Shown: positions 1-8,600 of the stretch, in pieces
Layout of the letters: every line of letters begins with the position of its first letter
How positions within the stretch are numbered: position 1 is the first letter of the stretch
DNA from: an uncultured Kiritimatiellota bacterium
GTDB taxonomy: Bacteria; Verrucomicrobiota; Kiritimatiellia; RFP12; UBA1067
Reading direction: 5' to 3'
Length of the DNA: 54,096 nt
Assembly: GCA_934675625.1 (NCBI GenBank)
Contig: CAKURH010000009.1
Location: 1 to 54,096 of the forward strand
The notes under the pieces: generated by a model
Seen by the model: only the letters and a program-made list of their open reading frames with translations
The model's database searches: none
Told to the model about the DNA's origin: nothing
Program-made: the position numbers and the translations under genes

Positions 1-176
1 ATGTTGTCGTTGTCGCTCCCCGTCTTCTGGACGACGTGGACGGCCATGTCGTGCGTCTCGCGCTGGCCCGAGTCGGTGTAGTGGGCGCCGAGGAGCACGC
101 TGATCGTCGGCGCGGGCTCGGCCGCCGCGATCGGCAGGCTCGCGAGGAAAAGGGCGAACAGCGCGAAGCGGGCCAT
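1..176 (-). CDS. Secreted protein, N-terminal fragment
   Basis: This reading frame runs off the left edge, so only about 58 residues are visible. They begin with a typical signal peptide: MARF, a hydrophobic stretch (ALFALFLASLPIAAA) and a cleavage site before EP. The mature part starts with TISVLLGAHYTDSGQRETHD, and no family is recognised. The ATG at 176 is preceded by GGAGAGA, a plausible ribosome binding site. In-frame ATGs also exist at 185, 206, 230 and 239, so the start is uncertain. The 5' region divergent from the TPP riboswitch (177-410) shows no other gene. Confidence 0.55.
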   Translation of the reverse strand, partial: MARFALFALFLASLPIAAAEPAPTISVLLGAHYTDSGQRETHDMAVHVVQKTGSDNDN

Positions 177-410
177 TCTCTCCATCCCCTGCAGGGGAAG
201 CTCCATGACGACGTGTTTTCTCCGTTTCATGCCCGTCATTTTATCACAACGGGCCGATACCCGTCAATCTGACGGACCAACTGGATCTTTGCTCGGCAGG
301 TCGGGCTGGAGCGCGTTCGCCGAGCAGGCCTCCCCGTCGTCCCTGCCCACTTGCCTTTCACTCGGCACATGCGGAAAACTCTCGGCGCAGGAGAACCTCC
401 GAATTTTTGG

Positions 411-416
411 TACAAT
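411..416 (+). promoter_or_regulatory. Extended -10 promoter of the TPP riboswitch transcript
   Basis: TACAAT preceded by TTTTTGG gives a TGnTACAAT extended -10 box. The expected transcription start near 423 lies just before the riboswitch P1 stem. No convincing -35 box is seen. Confidence 0.7.
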
Positions 417-424
417 ATGCGGCG

Positions 425-507
425 TTTCCGGGTGCAGGGCGCGCGCGGTGCGCGACCTGCTGAGAAAAGACCGGCCGAACCTGAACGGGGTAATGCCCGC
501 GTAGGAA
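425..507 (+). promoter_or_regulatory. TPP (THI-box) riboswitch
   Basis: The conserved THI-box elements occur in order: GGGTGC after the 5' P1 strand, GCTGAGA at 459-465, then GAACCTGAAC from 477 and GGGGTAATGCCCGCGTAGG up to 505. P1 closes with TTTCC (425-429) pairing to GGAAA (503-507). This is the thiamine-pyrophosphate aptamer that represses thiamine genes when TPP is plentiful. It sits directly after an extended -10 promoter and 17 nt before the ATG at 525. No obvious terminator separates it from the ATG, so control of translation start is more likely. Confidence 0.93.
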
Positions 508-524
508 AGAGAAGGAATCGTGAC

Positions 525-1528
525 ATGACGCAACTGCAGGCGGCCCGCAAGGGCCTTGTGACCGAGGCGATGAAGCTCGGCGCGCCGGTCGTCTCGAAGA
601 CGTACGCCTTCACGACGCTCGGCGCGGGCGCGCGCGCACTTCTGCATGATGAGCGACACGCACGCGCAGTGGAAGCCGTTCGGGATGATCGTGAAGAAGA
701 TCAAGGAGCTCGCGCCGGCGGCGGTCGTCTGGAACGGCGACGCGACCAACACGACGCAGAAGAAGGAGACGGCCGTCGAGATCTTCCTCGATCCGTCGGT
801 CGCCGACCGCGACTACGCGGCGTCGATCCCCGTCCTCTTCGAGTCGGGCAACCACGACTTCCGGGGCAGCTGGATCTCGAAGAAGGAGGAGGTCATGCAG
901 CCGCGCCATCCGGCCGAGCGGCGCGGCGACCAGTGGGGATCTCAAGTGGAACTTCGCCGTGCGCCTCGGCGACCTGGCGCTCGTCGGCATGGACACGGGC
1001 GAGGACAAGCCGGACGGCCACCCGAAGTGGTTCGGGCTCGCGAACTTCGAGCCGTACCGCCGGGCGCAGGCGGCGTGGCTCGCGGAGCAGTTCGCGCGTC
1101 CCGAGATCGCGTCCGCGAAGTTCAAGGCGCTCTTCTGCCACATTCCGCTCTTCGCGGCGAAGGATCATCCCGACTATCCGCACGACGGCGTGAAGATCGA
1201 CCCGCACGACTACGCCTACTGGTCACGCGAATGCCACGACCTCTGGGTGCCGATCCTGGAGAAGGCGGGTGTGCAGCTCGTCGTCTGCGGACACAAGCAC
1301 CGGTTCCGCTTCGACGCGCCGATGGCGGATCGTCCGTGGGCGCAGGTCGTGGGCGGCGGGCCCGAGCTGGGCGTGTCGGTCAGCTGGAAGGACGGGCGTC
1401 CGCAGGAGCGCCCGGACGCGGGGCGCTTTCCGACGGTCGTCGAGGGCAAGGTCGAAAACGGCCGTTTGCGCCTCGTCGTGCATGACGTCTTCAACAGGCG
1501 CGTCGTCTTCGACCGCATGATCGCGTAA
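525..1528 (+). pseudogene. thiC-like start fused to a frameshifted metallophosphoesterase
   Basis: The ATG at 525 follows AGGAAAGAGAAGG. The first 16 residues, MTQLQAARKGLVTEAM, look like the start of ThiC (HMP-phosphate synthase), as expected behind a TPP riboswitch. The rest is a calcineurin-like metallophosphoesterase with all its metal motifs: SDTH near 652, NGD near 735, GNHD near 847, CHIP near 1138 and CGHKH near 1287. Reading the whole enzyme requires two frame changes. One is near 630-645, in a GC-alternating tract just before MMSDTH. The other is near 931-940, in a TGGGGA run before DLKWNF. As written it would not be made. Either it is a real decayed recombinant, or the junction and indels are assembly errors. 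The enzyme part lacks its own signal peptide and start. Substrate is unknown. Confidence 0.7.
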
Positions 1529-1549
1529 GACCGCGCCGTTCGACGTCCG

Positions 1550-2476
1550 TTAGGGCTCGATGACGACCCGCGTGCCCGGCCGACACATCGCGTAGAGGCG
1601 CGCGGCGTTCCAGTTCGCGAGCCGGAAGCACCCGTGCGAGCCGGTGAAGCCGATGGATTCCGGCACGGGCGTGCCGTGCAGGCCGTAGCCGGGCAGGTTG
1701 AGGCCCATCCAGGCGACGCCAACGGGGCAGTTCTCGCCGGACGGCCAGACGAACCGCTGGATCTTCTTGCCCTTGGGCGTGAAGTCGGGCGTGTACGTGT
1801 AGTTCGGCCAGGCGACGTAGCTCGTGATCTTCAGCTCGCCCGGCGGCGGAACCTTCGCCTTGTTCGCGGCAATCGAGCAGGGGAAGAGACCGAGGCACTT
1901 GCCGTTCGTGTCGAAAACCGTGATTTCCTGGTTCGCGAGCGAGACGCGCACAAGCTCGGCCGTGGGGCGCTTCGGCCGACGCGGACGCCCGCGCTCGGCG
2001 GCGGCGAACTCCTCCTGAATCGGCGGGAAGTCGGGAATGACGAGCCGAAGGCCGGGTCGGACGTTCTGCCAGATGACGCCGGGGTTCATCCGGGCGAGGG
2101 CCTTCTGCGAGACGTGGCCGCGTTCGGCGAACATCTCCTGGATCGTCTCGTAGCCCATGCGCGCGAGGCCGGCCTTTGCGGCGGGGTCGCCGGGAATCTT
2201 CACGAGCGCGTCGAGGTCGGCCTGCGTCACGGTCTCGATGCGGAAGGGGTCGGGGGCGTGGGCGAAGTAGCGGTCGTAGGCGATTTCGGGCGTGAGGGGG
2301 GCGGGCTTTTCGCCTCGGTCAATCTGAAAGCGGCGGAGCGCGCGTTCGCCCTTGCGGCCCCAGACGCCGTCCGCCGTATTGCAGGAGTAGCCCGCGCGGT
2401 CCAGGTGCAGCTGGAGCGCGAGCGTCTTCGACTCGGCGAAAGTCGCGGCGAAGAGAAGGAGGATCGTTGCGAACAT
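1550..2476 (-). CDS. L,D-transpeptidase (YkuD) with peptidoglycan-binding and LysM-like parts
   Basis: The 308-residue protein has a signal-like start (MFATILLLFAATFAES). Next comes a peptidoglycan-binding-1-like segment (residues 20-55; GVWGRKGERALRRFQ), a LysM-like stretch near 120-150 and the YkuD catalytic domain in the C-terminal half. The catalytic signature HGTP...SHGCFRL is present, with nucleophile Cys283. Such enzymes form 3-3 cross-links in peptidoglycan or attach proteins to it, in the periplasm. The gene has its own promoter only 8 nt upstream of the ATG and is divergent from the RND pump. Family assignment is firm; which linkage it makes cannot be told. Confidence 0.92.
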   Translation of the reverse strand: MFATILLLFAATFAESKTLALQLHLDRAGYSCNTADGVWGRKGERALRRFQIDRGEKPAPLTPEIAYDRYFAHAPDPFRIETVTQADLDALVKIPGDPAAKAGLARMGYETIQEMFAERGHVSQKALARMNPGVIWQNVRPGLRLVIPDFPPIQEEFAAAERGRPRRPKRPTAELVRVSLANQEITVFDTNGKCLGLFPCSIAANKAKVPPPGELKITSYVAWPNYTYTPDFTPKGKKIQRFVWPSGENCPVGVAWMGLNLPGYGLHGTPVPESIGFTGSHGCFRLANWNAARLYAMCRPGTRVVIEP

Positions 2477-2484
2477 GGCCGCAC

Positions 2485-2490
2485 ATTATA
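2485..2490 (-). promoter_or_regulatory. Extended -10 promoter of the L,D-transpeptidase gene
   Basis: On the minus strand the sequence reads TTTGATATAAT and then 8 nt to the ATG at 2476, so the message is expected to be leaderless. It is back to back with the plus-strand promoter at 2520. Confidence 0.8.
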
Positions 2491-2519
2491 TCAAATCGGC
2501 GCGGCGGCGGTTTTTTTGC

Positions 2520-2525
2520 TATAAT
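2520..2525 (+). promoter_or_regulatory. Extended -10 promoter of the RND pump gene
   Basis: TTTTTTTGCTATAAT ends at 2525. The transcription start is predicted near 2532, which leaves a leader of about 40 nt before the ATG at 2572. No -35 box is recognisable. Confidence 0.8.
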
Positions 2526-2571
2526 GCGCAAACTGTCAGTGAAGCACATCTAAGAAGTCGAATCCAGCGAA

Positions 2572-5500
2572 ATGAAAAGCGTTTCCGAAATCTTCGTCCG
2601 CCGCCCGAAGCTCGCGTGGGCGGCCATGATCGCCCTCACGCTCTGCGGCATGATCTGCCTCTTCCGCATGCCGATCTCGGAGTATCCGCAGATCGTGCCC
2701 GTCACGATCACCGTCTCGTGCACCTACACGGGCGCGAGCGCCGACGACCTCGACGCCTCCGTCGGGCAGATCGTCGAGGACGAGATCAACGGCGTCGAGG
2801 ACATCTGGTACTACAAGTCGTCCAAGTCGTCGAAGGGCCTCTACACCTGCTACTGCGTGTTCCGTCCGGGCACGCCGTCGAACGTCGCGCTCATGAACGT
2901 GCAGAACGCCGTCAAGCGCGCCGAGCCGAAGCTGCCGACGGAGGTGACGCAGAGCGGCATCACCGTGAAGAAGTCGCCCGAAGACCGGCTGGTCATGTAC
3001 TGCTTCGTCACCGACGGGCGCGAGATGGACATCATGGAGCTGTCGAACTTCGTCGAGAAGCAGGTCGCCGACGCGATCGCCCGCGTCGCCGGCGTCGGGC
3101 AGGTGCAGACCTCCGGCCGCACGTACGCGATGCGCATCTGGCTCGACCCCATCCGCCTCTCGGCCCTCGACATCTCCATCGACGAGATCAAGAACGCGGT
3201 CCTCGCGCAGAACGTGCAGGCGGCGGCCGGCTTCGTCGGCGCCGAATACGCGAACCGGTACCTCAACTTCAAGCTGAACGTGAAGGGCCGCCTCAAGACG
3301 AAGGAGGAGTTCGAGAACATCGTCATCCGCTCGAACCCGAAGACGGGCGCGCAGGTGCTCGTCAAGGACGTCGCCCGCGTCGAGCTGGGCTGCAAGGGCT
3401 ACACGATCCGCAGCCGTTTCAACGACCAGCCGACCGTCTACTTCGAGGCGTACAAGTCGCCGGACGCGAACTCGGTCGAGACGGCCCAGCGCGTGAAGGC
3501 GGAGGTCGAGAAGTGGATCTCGCGCCTGCCGAAGGGCGTCGAGGCGGTTCTGGTGGACGACTCGACCGCGTTCACGCTCGTCTTCCTGAAGGAGACGTTC
3601 AAGACGCTCGTCATCGCGCTTCTGCTCGTCGTCGCGATCACTTACCTCTTCCTTCAGGACTGGCGGGCGACGTTCGTGCCGGCGATCGCGATTCCGATCT
3701 CGCTCTTCGCGACGTTCGCCGTGCTGTATCCGCTTGGCTACACGCTGAACGTGCTGACGATGTTCGGCCTCATCCTCGTCATCGGCTCGCTCGTCGACGA
3801 CGCGATCGTCGTCGTCGAGAACTGCCAGTCGCTCATGCTCCGCGAGAGGCTGTCGGCGAAGGAGGCCGCGAAGAAGTCGATGTCGCAGATCACTGGCGCG
3901 ATCATCGCGACGACTCTAGTCACGCTCGCGTGCTACCTGCCGCTCGCGTTCTACTCCGGCATGGTCGGCATGATGTACGTGCAGTTCGCCGTGACGATGT
4001 GCGTCGCGCTCTGCTTCTCGACGGTCGTCGCGCTCGTCCTCTCGCCCGTCCTCTGCGCCTACCTGCTGAAGCCGCCGCGCGAGACGCCGGCGCGGGTCTT
4101 CGCGCCGTTCAACTGGACGCTCAACAAGTTCCGGCGCGGCTACCTCCGCTTCGTCCTGTTCTTCATCCGCCACGCGGTCGTCACGCTTCTCCTCTTCGCG
4201 GCGTTTGCCGCCGCGCTCTGGTTCGTCTCCGGCAAGGTTCCGACGGCCTTCCTGCCGAAGGAGGATCGCGGCTACATCATGTTCAACGGGCGCCTCAGCG
4301 AAGGCCAGTCGATGGAGCGCACGATTGCCGTGTCGGACGCGATCTACGAGCGCATCCGCGCGATTCCCGGCGTCGTCTCCTGCACGCAGCGCTGCGGCTC
4401 GAACAGCCTGTGGGGCTCGGGCGAGAACCTCTTCCAGGTCTTCACGCGCCTGGAGCACTGGGACGGGCGCAAGACGGCGGAGAAGTCGATCGACACCGTG
4501 ATGGAACGCATCCGGGAGGTGCTGAAGGATTTCCCGCAGGTCGATTACAGCCTCACGCAGCCGGCGGCGATCAAGGGCCTCGGCGGCAGTTCCGGCGTCG
4601 GCTTCAACTTCTGCTCGATCGAAGGCTGCGAGCCGGAGGAACTGCTCGCGGCGGCGGACGACTTCGTCCTGACGCTCTCGACGAACGCGCTCGTCACGGC
4701 GGCGAAGCACGGCTTCACCTGCTCGACGCCGCAGCTGGAGCTCAAGCTTGACCGCCAAAAGGTCGACATCCTCGGCCTCACGCCGAAGAAGGTCTTCGCG
4801 ACGCTCCAGAACCAGCTCGCCTCGTACTACGTCAACGACTTCAACATCAAGGGCGGCGTCTACCAGGTCAAGCTGCAGAACGACCCGGACTTCCGCGTCG
4901 GCATCGCCGACATCGAGGCGGTGCGCATCTCGACGGACGGCGGGGCGACGGTGCCGCTCGCGTCGCTCGGCACGGTCGAGTACGTCGGCGGCACGCGCGA
5001 GACGATGAGCTACAACAAGATGCTCGCGGCGTGGTGCGACGTCACGCCCGCGCCGGGCGTCTCCTCGTCGGACATCATGCGCCTCATCGAGCGGACGCCG
5101 AAGCCGAAGGGCTTCGATATCGAGTGGGGGCCCGTCCAGTCGCAGGAGAAGGAGAACGAGGGGCGCCTCGCGATCCTGATGGCGTTCGCGCTCGTCTTCG
5201 CGTACCTCTTCCTCGTCGCGCAGTACGAGAGCTGGACGATCCCGATCTCGGTGATGCTGTCGGTGCTGTTCGCGATTGTCGGGGCGTTCGTCGGCCTCTG
5301 GGTGACGAAGACGGACCTCTCGGTCTACGCGCAGCTCGGCTGCGTCATGCTGATCGGGCTTGCGGCGAAGAACGCGATCCTGATGGTCGAGTTCTCGAAG
5401 CAGGAGCGCGCGCGCGGGCTCTCGATCCTGACGTCGGCCTACAACGGCGCGAACCTGCGCTTCCGCGCGGTGCAGATGACGGCGTGGAGCTTCATCATCG

Positions 5501-5676
5501 GCGTGCTGCCGCTCGCGTTCGCGTCGGGCGCCGGCGCGGGCGCGATGAAGGCGATCGGCATCTGCACGATGTCGGGCATGCTGCTCGCGACGTTCGTCGG
5601 CATCGTCTTCGTGCCGGCGCTCTACGCCGTCTTCCAGCGGCTGCGCGAGAAGTGCTCGCGCAACTGCCGGAACTAA
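2572..5676 (+). CDS. RND-family efflux pump inner-membrane subunit (AcrB/HAE1 type)
   Basis: The protein is 1034 residues, the usual length for AcrB-type pumps. It begins with the cytoplasmic helix and first membrane segment (KSVSEIFVRRP, then AAMIALTLCGMICLF). Two large periplasmic loops alternate with two groups of membrane helices. The proton-relay pair is present in GSLVDDAIVVVEN (Asp409, Asp410), with the partner lysine in GLAAKNAILMVEF (Lys933). It would use proton influx to export drugs, bile salts or similar compounds. No membrane-fusion protein or TolC-like channel is adjacent, so partners must be elsewhere. The gene is convergent with gltB, with a gap of only 7 bp and no clear terminator. 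Confidence 0.95.
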   Translation: MKSVSEIFVRRPKLAWAAMIALTLCGMICLFRMPISEYPQIVPVTITVSCTYTGASADDLDASVGQIVEDEINGVEDIWYYKSSKSSKGLYTCYCVFRPGTPSNVALMNVQNAVKRAEPKLPTEVTQSGITVKKSPEDRLVMYCFVTDGREMDIMELSNFVEKQVADAIARVAGVGQVQTSGRTYAMRIWLDPIRLSALDISIDEIKNAVLAQNVQAAAGFVGAEYANRYLNFKLNVKGRLKTKEEFENIVIRSNPKTGAQVLVKDVARVELGCKGYTIRSRFNDQPTVYFEAYKSPDANSVETAQRVKAEVEKWISRLPKGVEAVLVDDSTAFTLVFLKETFKTLVIALLLVVAITYLFLQDWRATFVPAIAIPISLFATFAVLYPLGYTLNVLTMFGLILVIGSLVDDAIVVVENCQSLMLRERLSAKEAAKKSMSQITGAIIATTLVTLACYLPLAFYSGMVGMMYVQFAVTMCVALCFSTVVALVLSPVLCAYLLKPPRETPARVFAPFNWTLNKFRRGYLRFVLFFIRHAVVTLLLFAAFAAALWFVSGKVPTAFLPKEDRGYIMFNGRLSEGQSMERTIAVSDAIYERIRAIPGVVSCTQRCGSNSLWGSGENLFQVFTRLEHWDGRKTAEKSIDTVMERIREVLKDFPQVDYSLTQPAAIKGLGGSSGVGFNFCSIEGCEPEELLAAADDFVLTLSTNALVTAAKHGFTCSTPQLELKLDRQKVDILGLTPKKVFATLQNQLASYYVNDFNIKGGVYQVKLQNDPDFRVGIADIEAVRISTDGGATVPLASLGTVEYVGGTRETMSYNKMLAAWCDVTPAPGVSSSDIMRLIERTPKPKGFDIEWGPVQSQEKENEGRLAILMAFALVFAYLFLVAQYESWTIPISVMLSVLFAIVGAFVGLWVTKTDLSVYAQLGCVMLIGLAAKNAILMVEFSKQERARGLSILTSAYNGANLRFRAVQMTAWSFIIGVLPLAFASGAGAGAMKAIGICTMSGMLLATFVGIVFVPALYAVFQRLREKCSRNCRN

Positions 5677-5683
5677 ACGCCCG

Positions 5684-8600
5684 TCAGGATTCCCGCGTCG
5701 GGACGACCTTGACGAACGTCGGGCGGTAGGCGCGCCAGTTGTCGAGCAGCCGCTGGGCGAGGGGCGAGCCCGTGCGCCGGACGTGCTCGTTCAGGAGCGC
5801 GAGCAGTTCCTTTTCGTCGTCCGATTCGGCCTCGACGGTCGTGAGGTCGATCGAGGCGAGGTTGCAGCGCAGGTCGAAGTCGCCGGCCGCGTCGAGGACG
5901 TAGGCGACGCCGCCCGTCATGCCCGCGCCGAAGTTGACGCCGGTCGGGCCGAGGACGACGACCTTGCCGCCCGTCATGTACTCGCAGCCGTGGTCGCCGA
6001 CGCCTTCCGCGACGAGCGTCGCGCCCGAATTGCGGATGCCGAAGCGTTCGCCGGCCTGTCCGTTCAGGAAGATCTTGCCCTCGGTCGCGCCGTAGGCGAT
6101 GACGTTGCCCGCGATGACGTTCTCTTCGGGGGCGAAGCCGTCGTGGACGGGCGGCTTAATGGCGATGATGCCGCCGGAGAGGCCCTTTCCGACGAAGTCG
6201 TTGGCTTCGCCTTCAAGGGTGAAGGTGAGGCCGGGCGCGAGGAACGCGCCGAACGACTGCCCGGCGATGCCGGTGAAGGCGACGGAAACCGAATCGTCGG
6301 CGAGGGCGCCGAAGCGCGCGGCGACTTCGCTCGACAGTTCGGTGCCGACCGTACGGTCGGTGTTGTGAATCGCGCGCGCAAGGGTGATCGGGCGCGACGG
6401 CGCGCGCCCGGCAAAACCCTCCTTGGACGCAGGGCCCTGGGCGGCGGCGGGCGCGACCGAACCTGCCTCGCCGAGCACGGCGGGAATCAGCTCGTGGCGG
6501 TCGTAGGAGTCGAAGACGTAGGGGTTCGCGCCGGGCGTGAAGCGTGGCGCGTCGCCGGTCTCGCGGTGGAAGAGCCGCGCGAAGTCGAAGGGAGGGACGC
6601 GCGTTGTCGTGTCCGCACGATTGCCGGCCGTTGCAAGGCAAGGCCCGCAGAGCAGGTCGGTGCGGCCGACGGCCTCGTCGAGCGAGCGGAGGCCGAGCGC
6701 GGCGAGGTGCTCGCGCGTCTCCTCGGCGAGGAAGCGCAGGAAGTTCACGATGTGCTCCGGCTTGCCCGCGAAGAGCTTGCGCTTCTCGGCGCACTGCGTT
6801 GCGATGCCGACGGGGCAGGTGTCGCAGTGGCAGCGGCGGTCCTGCACACAGCCGAGGGCGACGAGCAGCGTCGTGCCGAAGCCGAACTCCTCCGCGCCGA
6901 GCAGGGCGGCGATCACGATGTCGCGGCCCGTCTTGAGCTGTCCGTCGACCTGCACCTTGACGCGTCCGCGCAGCCCGTTCTTGACGAGCGTCTGCTGGGC
7001 TTCGGCGAGGCCGAGTTCCCACGGCAGGCCCGCGTGCTTCATCGAGGTGAGCGGCGCGGCGCCCGTGCCGCCGTCGAAGCCGGAGATGAGGACGACGTCC
7101 GCATGGGCCTTCGCGACGCCGGCGGCGATCGTGCCGACGCCGGCCTCCGAGACGAGCTTCACCGAGATGCGCGCCTTCGGGTTCGCGCAGCGCAGGTCGT
7201 AGATGAGCTGGGCGAGGTCTTCGATGGAGTAGATGTCATGGTGCGGCGGCGGCGAGATGAGGGTCGTGCCGGGCTGCGCGTGGCGGAGCTTCGCGACGAA
7301 GGCGTTCACCTTGTGGGCAGGGAGCTGTCCGCCCTCGCCGGGCTTCGCGCCCTGCGCGAGCTTGATCTGCAGGTCCTTCGCGTGGCGGAGGTAGTCGAGC
7401 GTCACGCCGAAGCGTCCCGACGCGACCTGCTTGATGCCGCAGTCGGCGTCCGTGTCGAAGCGCTCGGCGTTGAGGCCGCCCTCGCCGGAGTTGGACATCG
7501 AGCCGATCGAGTTGAACGCGCGCGCGATGGCCTCATGGGCTTCGGGCGAGAGCGAGCCGAGCGACATCGCGCCGCCGACGAAGTGGTGCAGGATCGCCTC
7601 GACGGGCTCGACCTCGGCGAGGGGAATGGGGGCGACGGTCGGCCTGAACTGGAACAGGCCGCGCAGGGTGCAGCTCTTCTGCTCGACGGCGTCGATGGCC
7701 GTCGAGTATTCCTTGAACTTCGCGGCGTCGTTGTCGCGCACGGCCTGCCGGAACGCGGCCAGCGTCTGCGGCGTCCAGGTGTGGTCTTCGGTTCCCTTGC
7801 GGTAGCGGTATTGGCCGCCGAGCGCGAGGAGGGAGGCGGCCGACGGCGCGGTCGCCGCAGAACCCTTGGTTTCCTTGGGCGCGACAAGTTCTTCGATTTC
7901 CTTGAAGCCGAGGCCGCCGACGCGCGAGGGCGTGCCGGTGAAGTAGCGGTCGACGACTTCGGGCGCGAGGCCGACGGCCTCGAAGATCTGGGCCGCGCGG
8001 TAGCTGCGCAGGGTCGAGATGCCCATCTTCGACATGATCTTCAGCAGCCCCTTGTCCACGGCCTTCACGTAGTTCGCGGCGGCCTTGACGGAATCGGCGG
8101 GGAAGAGGGCCGAGACGGTCTCCAGCGCGAGGTAGGGGTTGATCGCCGTCGCGCCGTAGCCGAGGAGGACGGCGAAGTGGTGGACTTCGCGCACCTCGCC
8201 GGACTGCACGATGAGCCCGATGGAGCTTCTGAGCCCGGCCTCGACGAGCGCGCGGTTGACGGCGGCCAGGGCGAGCAGGATCGGGAGGGGCCGTTTTGCG
8301 GTGGTCGTGCCGTCGACCGCCTCCGCGCGATCCGACAGCACGACGATCTTCGCGCCTGAGCCGACGACTTCGACGGCGCGCTTCGCGAGGTCGCCGAGCG
8401 CGACTTCGAGCGAGCCGGAGAAGAAGGTCGAGAGCGTCGCCTCGGGGTAGCCCCGGTCGCCGACCTTCGAGAGCCGCGCGAGCTCGTCGTCCGTCAGCAC
8501 GGGGCGGCGCAGCTTGATGAGGCGCGCGTGCTCGGGCGTCTCTTCGAGGATGTTGCCGCGATTGCCGATGTACGTCATGAGCGACATGACGAGCTCTTCG

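Noticed and set aside
2475..4751. A 758-residue frame overlapping the RND pump
   Set aside because: It is very rich in Arg and His, has no family motifs, and lies in a shifted frame of the pump gene.
5783..8359. An 858-residue open frame on the plus strand opposite gltB
   Set aside because: It is antisense to an intact, well-conserved gene, has Arg/Glu/Ala-rich low-complexity content and is a by-product of high GC.
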